Shown here one piece after another: positions 17,861 through 28,118 of a stretch of 64,000 nt of DNA. Made by a program: the position numbers and the translations under genes. The stretch covers positions 496,001 through 560,000 of the forward strand of contig NZ_CP012982.1 of NCBI RefSeq assembly GCF_001411495.1, written 5' to 3'. How positions within the stretch are numbered: position 1 is the first letter of the stretch; every line of letters begins with the position of its first letter. The stretch comes from Burkholderia cepacia ATCC 25416. Its GTDB lineage: Bacteria > Pseudomonadota > Gammaproteobacteria > Burkholderiales > Burkholderiaceae. Below the pieces are notes generated by a model. The model was not told where the DNA came from, did not search any database, and worked only from the letters and a program-made list of their open reading frames with translations.

Positions 17861-17896
17861 CGACCGTCATGCGCCGGGCCGCCAGCGCCGCCCGTG

Positions 17897-18931
17897 TTAC
17901 CGCGCGCTGCCCGCCCCGCGATCGAGCGAAGCCGCGCGCACGGCTTCGCCGGGCTTCGTGAACATGCGCTGCCGCAGCGCGGCGATCTGCGCGTCGCGAT
18001 CCTGCGGCGACAGGCCGGCCGACTCGATCTGCGCACGCTGCGCCGCATAGTCCGCGTAGCGGCTCTGCCACGATGCGTCGTCCTGCTGCATCTGCGCGAC
18101 GCGCACGGCCGCTTCAGGGCCGAGCGTCTGCGTCAGTTGTGCGCGCATCGCATCGGGCGTCGCCCCGCTCTTCTGCAATTGCGCGATCTGGTCGATCGCC
18201 GCGCGCTGCCGGTCGACGCGCTGCTGCGCGGCGCGTTCGTCGGCCGGCATCTGCTGTTCGAGCGCCGCGAGCCGTTCGGCCTTCTGCGCATCCGTCAGCG
18301 CGGGGTCCTGCGCGATCTTCAGCCGTGCGAGGTCGTAGCGCTGCCGCCATTGCTCCGCACCGAAGAACGGCTGGCTCCAGTCGCCGAGCGTGCGGTACGC
18401 GATCGACGCGCGCTGGTCGAGCGCGAGCTGCAATGCACCCAGGTCCGACTTGTCGACCGCGCCGGCATCGCGCAATTTCGCGAGTGCGTCGAGATACGCG
18501 CGATACCGGTGCCACACGTCGAGCGCCTCGGCCTGCGCAACGGTACCGTCGAGCTGTGCGGCAATCTCGCGCACGACGAACGCATCGAGCCCGGCCGCAC
18601 TCAGGTCGCTCTGCGCGGTCAGGCAGTAGTCGAAGAAATCCCGCACCGCGCGCGACTTCGCGAGATGGCCGCCCGCATCGAGCGGCAAGCGAGGCGCGCT
18701 GGAGCCGGCGAGCGACGGCGGCAGGCTCGTGCTTGCCGGCACGGCGGCCTGCGGCGGTGCGGCAGCCGGTCCGCGTGCCGCCGACGCATCCGGCGGCTCG
18801 CCGGATGCGCCCGTCCCGCCATGCCGGCCCGCGCCGCTCCACATCGCCACGCCGGCAACCGCCGCCAGCCCCACGGCACCATAGACCACGGCGCGGCGCG
18901 CCAGCGGCGCGCGTCCTCCTCGTGCCGTCAT
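17897..18931 (-). CDS. lifO: Lipase-specific foldase (lipase chaperone)
   Basis: The 344-residue product is the steric chaperone of the neighbouring lipase, also called Lif or LimA. It has an N-terminal membrane anchor at about 13-31 (AVVYGAVGLAAVAGVAMW), an Ala/Pro-rich linker, and the foldase domain with RDFFDYCLTA near residue 97, matching the family motif RxxFDY(F/C)L(S/T)A. The rest is an extended helical, Gln/Ala/Arg-rich arm that wraps the lipase. It acts on the periplasmic face of the inner membrane before type II secretion. It begins only 3 nt after the lipA stop, so the two are co-translated. Confidence 0.95.
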   Translation of the reverse strand: MTARGGRAPLARRAVVYGAVGLAAVAGVAMWSGAGRHGGTGASGEPPDASAARGPAAAPPQAAVPASTSLPPSLAGSSAPRLPLDAGGHLAKSRAVRDFFDYCLTAQSDLSAAGLDAFVVREIAAQLDGTVAQAEALDVWHRYRAYLDALAKLRDAGAVDKSDLGALQLALDQRASIAYRTLGDWSQPFFGAEQWRQRYDLARLKIAQDPALTDAQKAERLAALEQQMPADERAAQQRVDRQRAAIDQIAQLQKSGATPDAMRAQLTQTLGPEAAVRVAQMQQDDASWQSRYADYAAQRAQIESAGLSPQDRDAQIAALRQRMFTKPGEAVRAASLDRGAGSAR

Positions 18932-18934
18932 CGA

Positions 18935-20214
<1,280 letters not shown>

Positions 20215-20257
20215 CGCGTTCATGCGTGCGCATGCTGCAACGCACACGCGCGACGCG

Positions 20258-22390
20258 TTACAGCTTCGCGCTCACGCGCACCCAGGCGGTCCGGCCCGGC
20301 TCCATCACCGGCGAGTTCGCCGGATAGCCGAAGCCCGCGTTGCCGGCGAGGTTCAGGTGCTCGGTATAGGCCTTGTTCAGCACGTTGTCGACGCCCACCG
20401 ATATCTGCACGGTCTTGCTCACGTTGTACTGCGTATGCAGCGAGAGCACGCCGAATCCGGCGCTCGGGCCGAAGTCCTTGCCGACCACGTTGCCCTCGTT
20501 CAGTGCATAGCGATGCTGCGGCGCAACGATGCGCCACAGGCCCCCTGCCGACCACGCACCACGCGTGTATTCGAGCCCGATGCGTGCCTCGAGCGGCGGC
20601 ATCTGCGGCAGCGGATCGCCGCTTGCCACGTTGCGCCCCCACGCATACGCGAGCGACGTCTCGACGCGCAGCGGCGCAACCGGCCGCCACGACACGCCCG
20701 CCTCGCCGCCCATGATCTGCGCATTGACGTTGGTCGCCTGCGTGGTCGAGCCCATCATGCCGGCCGAGTAGTTGAACAGGATGAAGTCCTGCACGTAGCC
20801 CGCGTAGGCCGACACCCATGCATCGAGCCGGTCGCTCTTGTATTGCGCGCCGATGTCGAGCTGCGTGGTCTTCTCCGGCTGCACCGCCGAAAACGCGTTG
20901 ACCGAACCGGCCGGCCCGCGCTTCGCGGAGAACAGCTCCCAGTAATCGGGATAACGCTCCGTATGGCCGATCCCCGCGTACCACGTGACGGGCAGCGACG
21001 CGAGATCGCGTTCGTAGCGGATGAAGCCGCTCGGCAGCACGCGCGTGCGATCGTCGTCGAAGGTCGGATTCGGCTTGCTCTTCATCATGCCGCTCGTCGT
21101 CGCGCGCTTGTCGCGTGCGCTCGCATAGTCGACGCGCACGCCGCCGATCACGCGCGACACTTCGCTCGCGTACCACGTCAGTTCGCCGAACACGCCCGCG
21201 TTCCACATCGTCGCCTGCGCATCCCACGGCTGGTCGCCGTAGTTCTGCCGCCCCATCGCCGAGCGCGAGTCGAGCCGGTTCGATTGCGCATCCACGCCCG
21301 TCACGAGCTTGAAGTCGCCGGCGAAACGGAACGTCGCGGCTGCGCGCGCGCCGACCGTGCGACGCCGCACTTCCGACGCCATCCGCATCGGCATGCTGCT
21401 GGTCGGGTCGGGTTGCCGCAACGTGTAGTTGTCCATCACGTGATCGGCTTCGTTGTAGTACACGCGCGCCTCGATCCGGTCGAGCACGTCGCCGATATGC
21501 TTCTTGTCGAACGACAGGCCGAACGTCTCGCGGCGGAAATGCGCGCCGTCCATTCCGCGCCCCGCGTAGCGCGCATAGCCGTCGCCGGTGCCGGCGGTCA
21601 GCTCGACGCGCGTGTGGTCGTCCGGTGTCCAGCCGAGCGCCGCGTCGGCGTTCCATTTGTCCCACTGCGACGGCACGGTGTTGCCGTTGCCGTCCTTGTA
21701 GTCCTGCGAATGCGCGTGGTTCGCGGTCACGCGGCCATAGACGTCCGGCGTGCCGGCCGTCACGTCGACGTTCTGGTCGTTGCGGCCGAACGACCCGCCG
21801 ACCAGGCTGCCCTCGAAGCGCATGCCGGGCTTGTCGAATCGCGGGGTCACGCGCTCGAACAGCACGGTGCCGGCCGATGCGCCGGGGCCGTACAGCACGG
21901 TCTGCGGCCCCTTCAGGACGGTGACCTTGTCATAGCTTTCCGGTGCGATATACGACGTCGGCGCATCCATCCGGCCCGGGCATGCGCCGAGCGTCGACAT
22001 CCCGTTCGCCAGGATGTTCAGCCGCGAGCCGAACATCCCGCGCAGCACGAGGTCGCCGTTGGTGCCGCCGCTGCGGATCGACGTGAAGCCGGGGATCGTC
22101 TTCAGGTAATCCGCGCCGTCGCTGGCGGGCAGCGGCTGGCGCGGGGTCTTCGGATCCGTGACGACGACGAGCGGCGTCGTCAGCGGCGATGCGACGACTT
22201 CGATGGCCGGCAGCGGCGCGGCCGTGTCGTCGGCCGGCGCGCCAGCCGCGCGCGCCGTTTCGGCTGCCGCGGCGCTCGCGGCCAGTGCGCCGGCTGCGAG
22301 CGCGGGAACGGTGAGTTTCAGCACACGCGGCAAGCGCCGCGCACAGGCATTGCGCGACGCCCGCGGCGCACGCAACTGGAAAATGGTCAT
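20258..22390 (-). CDS. TonB-dependent copper receptor (OprC-like)
   Basis: This 710-residue outer-membrane receptor has a long N-terminal export region (cleavage after about residue 43), a plug domain with DYLKTIPGFTSIRSGG, GMFGSRLNILANGMSTLG and VLKGPQTVLYGPGASAGTV, then a beta-barrel ending in an aromatic-rich strand (AWVRVSAKL). The CPGRMDAPTSYIAPE segment in the plug is characteristic of the copper-type receptors. It should import a copper species across the outer membrane with TonB energy. It follows a DUF2946 gene, the usual partner of these receptors, and they form one transcript. I chose the ATG at 22390; the frame is open far upstream but without protein-like sequence. Confidence 0.92.
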   Translation of the reverse strand: MTIFQLRAPRASRNACARRLPRVLKLTVPALAAGALAASAAAAETARAAGAPADDTAAPLPAIEVVASPLTTPLVVVTDPKTPRQPLPASDGADYLKTIPGFTSIRSGGTNGDLVLRGMFGSRLNILANGMSTLGACPGRMDAPTSYIAPESYDKVTVLKGPQTVLYGPGASAGTVLFERVTPRFDKPGMRFEGSLVGGSFGRNDQNVDVTAGTPDVYGRVTANHAHSQDYKDGNGNTVPSQWDKWNADAALGWTPDDHTRVELTAGTGDGYARYAGRGMDGAHFRRETFGLSFDKKHIGDVLDRIEARVYYNEADHVMDNYTLRQPDPTSSMPMRMASEVRRRTVGARAAATFRFAGDFKLVTGVDAQSNRLDSRSAMGRQNYGDQPWDAQATMWNAGVFGELTWYASEVSRVIGGVRVDYASARDKRATTSGMMKSKPNPTFDDDRTRVLPSGFIRYERDLASLPVTWYAGIGHTERYPDYWELFSAKRGPAGSVNAFSAVQPEKTTQLDIGAQYKSDRLDAWVSAYAGYVQDFILFNYSAGMMGSTTQATNVNAQIMGGEAGVSWRPVAPLRVETSLAYAWGRNVASGDPLPQMPPLEARIGLEYTRGAWSAGGLWRIVAPQHRYALNEGNVVGKDFGPSAGFGVLSLHTQYNVSKTVQISVGVDNVLNKAYTEHLNLAGNAGFGYPANSPVMEPGRTAWVRVSAKL

Positions 22391-22473
22391 GATCGAAAGC
22401 CCGAGTGACGCCCTCCGCACGGCCTCGACGGGCCGCACGGATATCGGCGGTGAAAAGAACGGAAAACAGCGCG

Positions 22474-22842
22474 TCAGGCGCGCTCGGGCGGTGCGCGCGG
22501 GTACGCGCGCGGATAGCGGTCGGCGCGCGCCGCGACGGCAGGCGGCGCGACGGCGGAGACGGAAACGACGGGAACGGAAGCGAGTGCCGCGGCGGCAGTC
22601 CCGCCGATCGCGGGACTGTGCGCGAAGAAACCGCAGTAGCCGCACGCATCGAGATGCAGCGCGTGATCGTGCATGCGGCCTGCATCGGGTGACCGATGCG
22701 CGCCATGCTCTGCACTGCAGACAATTGCGTCGGGCGTGGCCGCCTGCGCGACGCGCCACTGCGACACCAGCGGCGCCGCGATCGCGAACCAGATCGCGAG
22801 CACGCCAAGCCAGGCGGTCAGGTGACGATGTCGGTGCAGCAT
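22474..22842 (-). CDS. DUF2946 family protein, copper-associated
   Basis: The 122-residue product has an N-terminal hydrophobic segment (about 8-35) that could be a signal or anchor. It is followed by His/Cys/Met-rich sequence: VCSAEHGAHRS, GRMHDHALHLDAC and GYCGFFAHSPA. The DACxYCxxxxHxP pattern is the DUF2946 signature and suits copper binding. A hydrophobic stretch and a proline/arginine tail end it. It stands directly before the copper-type TonB receptor; the pairing is common and suggests a periplasmic or membrane copper-handling role. No function has been shown that I can cite. Confidence 0.83.
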   Translation of the reverse strand: MLHRHRHLTAWLGVLAIWFAIAAPLVSQWRVAQAATPDAIVCSAEHGAHRSPDAGRMHDHALHLDACGYCGFFAHSPAIGGTAAAALASVPVVSVSAVAPPAVAARADRYPRAYPRAPPERA

Positions 22843-22861
22843 GCGCGGCGCAGAGTAAGCG

Positions 22862-22897
22862 GAATGTAAAAACAGCCGAGATGTTACAGAATGTTTA
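22862..22897 (-). promoter_or_regulatory. Short direct repeats upstream of the DUF2946/receptor operon
   Basis: GAATGTAAA (22862), GATGTTACA (22880) and GAATGTTTA (22889) share a G(A)ATGT core in the same orientation. This is the spacing style of OmpR-type response regulators such as CopR, but the match is loose. Confidence 0.25.
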
Positions 22898-22932
22898 ACG
22901 CGCTGACCAGCGCAGACGGCAGTAAACGGACC

Positions 22933-22968
22933 GGGGGCGCATGGTTGTCAACACAACCATGCGCCCCC
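22933..22968 (-). other. 16-bp perfect hairpin between cytochrome b561 and DUF2946 genes
   Basis: A perfectly complementary 16-bp stem (GGGGGCGCATGGTTGT and its complement) closes a 4-nt CAAC loop, 33 nt after the cytochrome b561 stop on the - strand. No T-run follows. It may end the b561 transcript, or act in the copper operon leader. Confidence 0.65.
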
Positions 22969-23001
22969 GCCTGCTGCATGCTTCCGGAACGAACGTGCCG
23001 T

Positions 23002-23538
23002 TCAGGGCGCCATGCGCCGCAGTACGTCGTCGCGCCGGATGAAATGATGGTAGAGCGCGGCCAGCGCGTGCAATCCGATCACGAAATAGAACGCGTTGCC
23101 GATCAGCTCGTGCGCTTCCTTGATCGTCGGCCGCAGCGCCTTGTCGGGGCCGAGCAGCGTGAACGACACGCCAAGCCAGTCGAGCGACACCGGCTTTCCG
23201 CCCAGGTTGATCGTCATGATCCCGAGCAGCGGCTGCGCGATGATGAACACGTAGAGCGCGAGATGCGCGAGCTTCGAGAGCCAGCGCAGCAGCGCCGTTT
23301 GCGGAACGGCCTCGGGCACGCGGCTGACGACTCGCCACAGCACGCGCAGCACCGACAGCACGAGCACGAGCGTGCCCGCGGTGAGGTGCACGTTCATCCA
23401 GAACACCCGGCTGTCGCTGCCTTTCGGGCCGCGGATCTCGATCGCCAGGTAGGCCAGCGCCACCAGCGCGAACACGGCCCAGTGGAAGAAGATCGCGGGC
23501 GAGCTGTAGCGCGTCTGTTTCGCGAGGATGTTTCTCAT
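23002..23538 (-). CDS. Cytochrome b561
   Basis: This 178-residue protein has four membrane helices and the histidines of the bacterial b561 family: FFHWAVFALV in helix 1, NVHLTAGTLVL in helix 2, then IGLHALAALYHHF in the last helix. RYSSPAIFFHW is the typical start. Members carry two b hemes and move electrons between quinol and periplasmic acceptors; the partner is unknown. The ATG at 23538 has only a weak GAGA site. It lies upstream of the copper-uptake pair in the same direction, separated by a strong hairpin, so shared control is possible but not shown. Confidence 0.92.
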   Translation of the reverse strand: MRNILAKQTRYSSPAIFFHWAVFALVALAYLAIEIRGPKGSDSRVFWMNVHLTAGTLVLVLSVLRVLWRVVSRVPEAVPQTALLRWLSKLAHLALYVFIIAQPLLGIMTINLGGKPVSLDWLGVSFTLLGPDKALRPTIKEAHELIGNAFYFVIGLHALAALYHHFIRRDDVLRRMAP

Positions 23539-23768
23539 GCTTCGTCTCGTGTTGTATGCGGGGATGGGCGCATGCCGCAATCGGCTCGGCAGCCCGGCAA
23601 AGCTGCCACGATTGTAGCCGCACGTGCGTCCGGTTTTGTGCGGCAAGGTCAAATATCGGACGAATCGTCAGCGCACGCGTCGCGCGGGCCGTCATATGGA
23701 AAATCCGCATCGCGCCCGTAAACGGCTGTGGCACGATGAAGCTTTGGTGTCGACGTTGCGCGCGCATC

Positions 23769-24407
23769 ATGAGCAAGGCGTTCTTCGTTGCGGCCTATCG
23801 GCTGACCGCCGCGTTGCTCGCGGTGTCGACGACGTTGCACAGCATCGCCGGCTACTGGGGCATGCCTGCATTCGAGCTCGGCAACTTTCTCAGCTACTTC
23901 ACGCAACTGAGCAGCCTCTACGCGGCCGCGATGCTCGCCGCCGGGCTCTGGCGCATCGCCCGCCCCGGCTCGGCTCGCTACGAATCGATGCGCGGCGCCG
24001 CGGTGCTGTACGTCCTGATCACCGCGATCGTCTACGAGCTCCTGCTCGCGCGGCTCGATGCGCTGCGCCACGTCACGCCGGCGTTCAACAACTGGGTGCT
24101 GCACCGGATCGTGCCGCTCGTCGTGCTGTGCGACTGGCTGTACGTGGAGCCGCGCCTGCCGATCCCGCGGCGCAGCGCGTTCGCGTGGCTCGCCTTTCCG
24201 GTCGTCTATCTCGGCTATACGCTCGTGCGCGGCGCGCTGGAGAACTGGTATCCCTACCCGTTCGTCGATCCGCGGCCGCATGGCTACCTGCCGGTCGCGA
24301 TCCAGTGTTCGCTGATCGCGATCGGCGCGGCGGCGCTCGCACTGGGCATTCGCTGGCTCGGCAATCACGCGAGACAGTCGGGTGCAGTGACGCTCGGGAA
24401 AGGATGA
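23769..24407 (+). CDS. Pr6Pr family membrane protein
   Basis: The 212-residue product has about six hydrophobic segments, with FLSYFTQLSSLYAA and RIVPLVVLCDWLYVEP typical of the Pr6Pr (predicted six-helix, AIG1/FAR-17a-like) family. The family is uncharacterised in bacteria; eukaryotic relatives hydrolyse fatty-acid esters of hydroxy fatty acids, and the motif Thr (FTQLS) and His (LHR) of that activity are present here. An ATG at 23736 would add 11 residues; neither start has a clear ribosome site. It is divergent from the cytochrome b561 gene. Confidence 0.75.
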   Translation: MSKAFFVAAYRLTAALLAVSTTLHSIAGYWGMPAFELGNFLSYFTQLSSLYAAAMLAAGLWRIARPGSARYESMRGAAVLYVLITAIVYELLLARLDALRHVTPAFNNWVLHRIVPLVVLCDWLYVEPRLPIPRRSAFAWLAFPVVYLGYTLVRGALENWYPYPFVDPRPHGYLPVAIQCSLIAIGAAALALGIRWLGNHARQSGAVTLGKG

Positions 24408-24464
24408 AGGCGGGAAACGCCGGATCGTGTGCGCCGCCCGGCGCACACGGGGTGAGGCGGGCCG

Positions 24465-25199
24465 TCAGCCGCCGTTGCGCGGCAGGAAGTTCATCGGATC
24501 GACGACCTTGCCGTTCTGGCGCACTTCGAACTCGAACGTCGAACGGCCGCTCGTGTCGGTGCCCATTTCGGCGACCGGCTGGCCCTGGCGCACCGCGTCG
24601 CCTTCGTTGACCAGCAGTTTGCCGTTGTGTCCGTAGGCCGTGATGAGCCCGTTCTCATGCTTCAGGATCACGAGCGGGCCGTAGGCCTTGACGCCGGACC
24701 CCGCATAAACCACGCGTCCGGCCGCCGCGGCCCGCACCGAATGGTCGGGGCCGGACGCGGCGATCACGATGCCGCGCGTCCTGCCGGCCGTGAACGGCGT
24801 CGCCACGACACCGGTGGCCGGCCAGGCGAGCGAGCCCGGCTGCGCGGCCGCCGAGGGCGGCTGCCCGAGCGACGTCGCCGCAGGCGGCGGCGCGACGCGC
24901 AGCACCTGCCCGGGATACACGGCATCGGTCGGCGCCATGTGGTTCCAGCTGGCCACGTCCTGCACGCGCTGCCCGTATGCGTTCGCGACGCCCGCGAGCG
25001 TATCGCCCGGATTCACGCGGTAATAGCCGGCGATCACGCCCGGCGTCGCGGCCGACGTGGGTGCCGACTGGCGCGCCGGCTGCCAGCTGTCGGTCCACGG
25101 CGTCATCGTGCAACCCGTCAGCGCGATGGCCGCGGCAACGAGTGCCGCCTGCGGCAGCCAGCGCGTCGGCGCATCGTGGATGGGAATAGTTTCTCTCAA
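24465..25199 (-). CDS. LysM/M23 (NlpD-like) lipoprotein with degenerate peptidase site
   Basis: The 244-residue protein is a lipoprotein (lipobox ALTGC, Cys30) with one LysM domain (about 58-103, YRVNPGDTLAGVANAYG) and a C-terminal LytM/M23 domain (about 125-240). The metal site is incomplete. Where active enzymes have HxxxD the sequence reads RTRGIVIAA, and the final HxH reads FEFE; only His191 (AYGHN) remains. It should therefore be a non-catalytic activator of amidases, like NlpD and EnvC, at the cell envelope during division. I chose TTG at 25199 because GGAGG stands 4 nt upstream and no better start exists. Confidence 0.88.
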   Translation of the reverse strand: MRETIPIHDAPTRWLPQAALVAAAIALTGCTMTPWTDSWQPARQSAPTSAATPGVIAGYYRVNPGDTLAGVANAYGQRVQDVASWNHMAPTDAVYPGQVLRVAPPPAATSLGQPPSAAAQPGSLAWPATGVVATPFTAGRTRGIVIAASGPDHSVRAAAAGRVVYAGSGVKAYGPLVILKHENGLITAYGHNGKLLVNEGDAVRQGQPVAEMGTDTSGRSTFEFEVRQNGKVVDPMNFLPRNGG

Positions 25200-25611
25200 G
25201 GGTCCTCCCGGATTTGCGTCGTTGCGCCGCCCACCGCCCCCCGGCGCGCGACGCACGATGTCCGGCCGGACGGCCGGACCAATCAGTATCCGACCGCTCT
25301 CGCGGCCGTCAGTTTCCACAGCGGAACATCGGCGCGATGGGCTCACCGGCCCCTTTTTCGCGCCGTTCCGATCGGCAAAGATACCATTTGTGGCGGTCAA
25401 GGCCGCGACCGATGCCTGATCCGGCAACAATCTTGCGGTGCCGCAGCAGCGTGCCGGCTGCCTGCGAGCCCCGCCGGGCGGGCCTGCCACGGATCTTCCG
25501 CAGGCCTCACCACCCGCGCCTGCCGTATCGATCCCGTCACATTCTTCCCTTCGATCGCCACCTATACTCGGTGATGCACTGCGCGACCCAACGACAACGA
25601 GGAGCATGACA

Positions 25612-25932
25612 ATGAACAACGCGACGTTTCTTTCCGTGCAGCTCAACGCCGACGATTTCTCCGGTTCCAGCGGCCTGGTCGAATTGCTCAACCGGCACCT
25701 GCTGTTCGCGACCGACGTCGCCGAGGCGGCCGATGCGCTCGTCCAGCTGGCGAGCGTCGCGCACATGACCGGCGCCACGCGCCACAGCGTCGAGCTGCCG
25801 GTCCTCGCGATCGAGCGGCTGCGCGACGCGCTCGACACGCTGAGCGGCTACGACGAAACGTGGCTGCAGGTGCTGGAACCGGCCGAAGCGCTGTTCCGGG
25901 ATATCGGGCGCGGCAGGCGCCCGCTGCACTGA
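25612..25932 (+). CDS. Uncharacterised 106-residue protein
   Basis: I do not recognise this protein. It is 106 residues, acidic, without signal or membrane segment, and mostly helical in appearance (LVELLNRHLLFATDVAEAAD, then LAIERLRDALDTLSGYDETW). Codon use matches real genes around it. GAGGAG lies 7 nt before the ATG at 25612; an ATG at 25606 is too close to that site. It stands alone between the LysM lipoprotein gene, which is divergent, and a DUF4148 gene, which is convergent. A strong bidirectional hairpin separates it from the latter. Confidence 0.8.
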   Translation: MNNATFLSVQLNADDFSGSSGLVELLNRHLLFATDVAEAADALVQLASVAHMTGATRHSVELPVLAIERLRDALDTLSGYDETWLQVLEPAEALFRDIGRGRRPLH

Positions 25933-25968
25933 ACCGACGGTCGGCGCGATACGCGCGCCACCAATGAA

Positions 25969-26007
25969 AACAGCCCGTCGTTCCGCTATCCGGAACGACG
26001 GGCTGTT
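25969..26007. terminator. 17-bp perfect bidirectional terminator hairpin
   Basis: AACAGCCCGTCGTTCCG and its exact complement form a 17-bp stem around a CTATC loop between convergent genes. On the - strand four T residues follow, so it ends the DUF4148 transcript and probably also the 106-aa gene. Confidence 0.85.
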
Positions 26008-26062
26008 CGTACTTCAGGGGACGGATCAGGCCGCCAACGCGGCCGCACCGACCGAACCACCA

Positions 26063-26407
26063 TTAACGACCCTTGTAGATCGGCGCGTCGTCAGCGATGC
26101 GCTTGACTTGCCAGCCGGTCTTGGCCTTGGCCGGTGCGCCGGATTCTTGCGCGGCAGCCGGTTGTGCGCCATAGCCGGTCGTGTCGGCAGCGGCAACGTT
26201 CTGTTGCGGGTTCAGGCGGGCTTCAGCGGCCTGAATGCTTTCCGGGTAGTTCGTACGGTCGCTGCCCAGCTTGTAGCCGGCCTGCTGGACGGCAACCAGA
26301 TCGGCCTTCACCTGTGCACGGGTGACGGGCGCATTCTGTTGGGCGAACGAGACGGCGGGAACGGCGAGAACGGCAGCTGCGGCGAACGTTGCGATCAGCG
26401 ATTTCAT
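26063..26407 (-). CDS. DUF4148 domain exported protein
   Basis: The 114-residue product has a signal peptide (MKSLIATFAAAAVLAVPAVS, cut after SFA near 22). The DUF4148 pattern follows: VTRAQVKADLVAVQQAGYKL, then YPESIQAAEARLN. Such small periplasmic proteins occur in many copies in Burkholderia and Ralstonia; their function is unknown. GGAGG lies 6 nt before the ATG. The gene is a single transcription unit, closed by the 17-bp hairpin at 25969. Confidence 0.9.
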   Translation of the reverse strand: MKSLIATFAAAAVLAVPAVSFAQQNAPVTRAQVKADLVAVQQAGYKLGSDRTNYPESIQAAEARLNPQQNVAAADTTGYGAQPAAAQESGAPAKAKTGWQVKRIADDAPIYKGR

Positions 26408-26553
26408 GATTACCTCCGGGATTTTTTTGCTCCGCCGCACACACCATGTCTGCAGCGATGGAACAGAGTTTAGTCCCGGGAACACCTAGGGAAAACCATG
26501 AAAGAACGAAAACACTGTTTCCCCGGAGCCAACAATGTCGGCATCCGGGATAG

Positions 26554-26575
26554 AAAAACCCTATTCAAAGAATAG
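26554..26575 (-). terminator. Probable terminator of gnd
   Basis: On the - strand CTATTC-TTT-GAATAG is a 6-bp hairpin followed by GG and five T residues, 34 nt after the gnd stop. The stem is AT-rich and short. Confidence 0.45.
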
Positions 26576-26608
26576 ATTTTCGCAACAATGCCGCCCCCTG
26601 CCAGCCGG

Positions 26609-28021
26609 TCAGGACCAGTTCGCGTGGAAGCTGCCCGGCTTGTCGGTACGCTCGAACGTGTGCGCGCCGAAGAAGTCTCGCTGCGCCTGCACGAGGTTCG
26701 CCGGCAGCCGCTCGGAACGATAGCTGTCGAAGTACGCGACGGCCGACGCGAACGCCGGTACCGGCACGCCTGCCTTCACCGCGGCCACCACGACGTCGCG
26801 CAGCGCGGTCTGATAGTTCGCGGCGATGTCCTTGAAGTACGGGTCGAGCAGCAGGTTCGCGAGCGCCGGATCCTTCGCATACGCGTCCGTGATCTTCTGC
26901 AGGAAGCGCGCGCGGATGATGCAGCCCGCGCGGAAGATCTTCGCGATCGTCCCGAGATCGAGGTTCCAGCCGTACTCTTCGGAGGCCGTGCGCAGTTGCG
27001 CGAAGCCCTGCGCGTACGAGATCACCTTGCTCAGGTACAGCGCGCGGCGCACCGCTTCGACGAACGCGGCGCGATCGCCGTCGAACGGCGCGGCGGCCGG
27101 GCCCGACAGGATCTTGCTGGCCGCGACACGCTCGGTCTTCAGCGACGACAGCACGCGCGCGAACACCGACTCGGTGATGAGCGGCAGCGGCACGCCGAGA
27201 TCCAGCGCGTTCTGGCTCGTCCACTTGCCGGTGCCCTTCTGCGCGGCGCGATCGAGGATCACGTCGACGAGGTGCTTGCCGGTCTCTTCGTCCTTCTTGC
27301 CGAAGATCTTCGACGTGATCTCGATCAGGTAGCTGTCGAGTTCGCCCTGGTTCCATTCGGTGTACACCGCGCCGAGTTCGTCGTTGGTCAGGCCCGCGAC
27401 GTCCTTCAGCACCGAGTAGCTTTCGGCGATCAGCTGCATGTCGCCGTATTCGATGCCGTTGTGGACCATCTTCACGTAGTGGCCCGCACCGTCCGGGCCC
27501 ATGTAGGCGACGCACGGCTCGCCGTCCGACGGCGCCTTCGCGGCGATCTGCTTGAGGATCGGCTCGACGAGGTCGTACGCGTCACGCTGGCCGCCAGGCA
27601 TGATCGACGGGCCGCGCAGCGCGCCCTCTTCGCCGCCCGACACGCCGGTGCCGATGAAATGCAGGCCCGATTGCGCGAGCTCCTGGTTGCGGCGGATCGT
27701 GTCGGTGAAATGCGTGTTGCCGCCGTCGATCAGCACATCGCCCTTCTCGAGCAGCGGCTTGAGCGATGCGATCGTCGCATCGGTCGCTTCGCCGGCCTTC
27801 ACCATCATCAGGATCCGGCGCGGCGTTTCGAGCGACGCGACGAATTCCTCGAGCGTATAGGTCGGCACCAGGTTGCGGCCGGGGAATTCGGCGATCAGTT
27901 CGTCGGTTTTCTCGCGGCTGCGGTTGTACACAGACACCGCGTAACCGCGGCTCTCGATATTGAGTGCGAGATTGCGGCCCATCACCGCGAGCCCGATCAC
28001 ACCGATTGCTTGTTTGCCCAT
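26609..28021 (-). CDS. gnd: 6-phosphogluconate dehydrogenase, decarboxylating
   Basis: This 470-residue enzyme is full length. The N-terminal Rossmann fold starts [16 protein letters not shown], with the NADP-favouring [11 protein letters not shown]. The substrate site has [20 protein letters not shown], and the catalytic lysine lies in [17 protein letters not shown]. The all-helical C-terminal part ends with [14 protein letters not shown]. It converts 6-phosphogluconate to ribulose-5-phosphate with NADPH production in the oxidative pentose phosphate pathway. It appears monocistronic, with the DUF938 gene 97 nt upstream on the same strand and a terminator behind it. Confidence 0.97.
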   Translation of the reverse strand: MGKQAIGVIGLAVMGRNLALNIESRGYAVSVYNRSREKTDELIAEFPGRNLVPTYTLEEFVASLETPRRILMMVKAGEATDATIASLKPLLEKGDVLIDGGNTHFTDTIRRNQELAQSGLHFIGTGVSGGEEGALRGPSIMPGGQRDAYDLVEPILKQIAAKAPSDGEPCVAYMGPDGAGHYVKMVHNGIEYGDMQLIAESYSVLKDVAGLTNDELGAVYTEWNQGELDSYLIEITSKIFGKKDEETGKHLVDVILDRAAQKGTGKWTSQNALDLGVPLPLITESVFARVLSSLKTERVAASKILSGPAAAPFDGDRAAFVEAVRRALYLSKVISYAQGFAQLRTASEEYGWNLDLGTIAKIFRAGCIIRARFLQKITDAYAKDPALANLLLDPYFKDIAANYQTALRDVVVAAVKAGVPVPAFASAVAYFDSYRSERLPANLVQAQRDFFGAHTFERTDKPGSFHANWS

Positions 28022-28118
28022 TAGTCAATTCTCCGGAAAAAACGGGGCGCGACCCGAACCGGGTCGCGCGCACAGGCGAAAGGATAGTGGAAACCCGGCG
28101 GCGATGCGCGCTTGCGTG

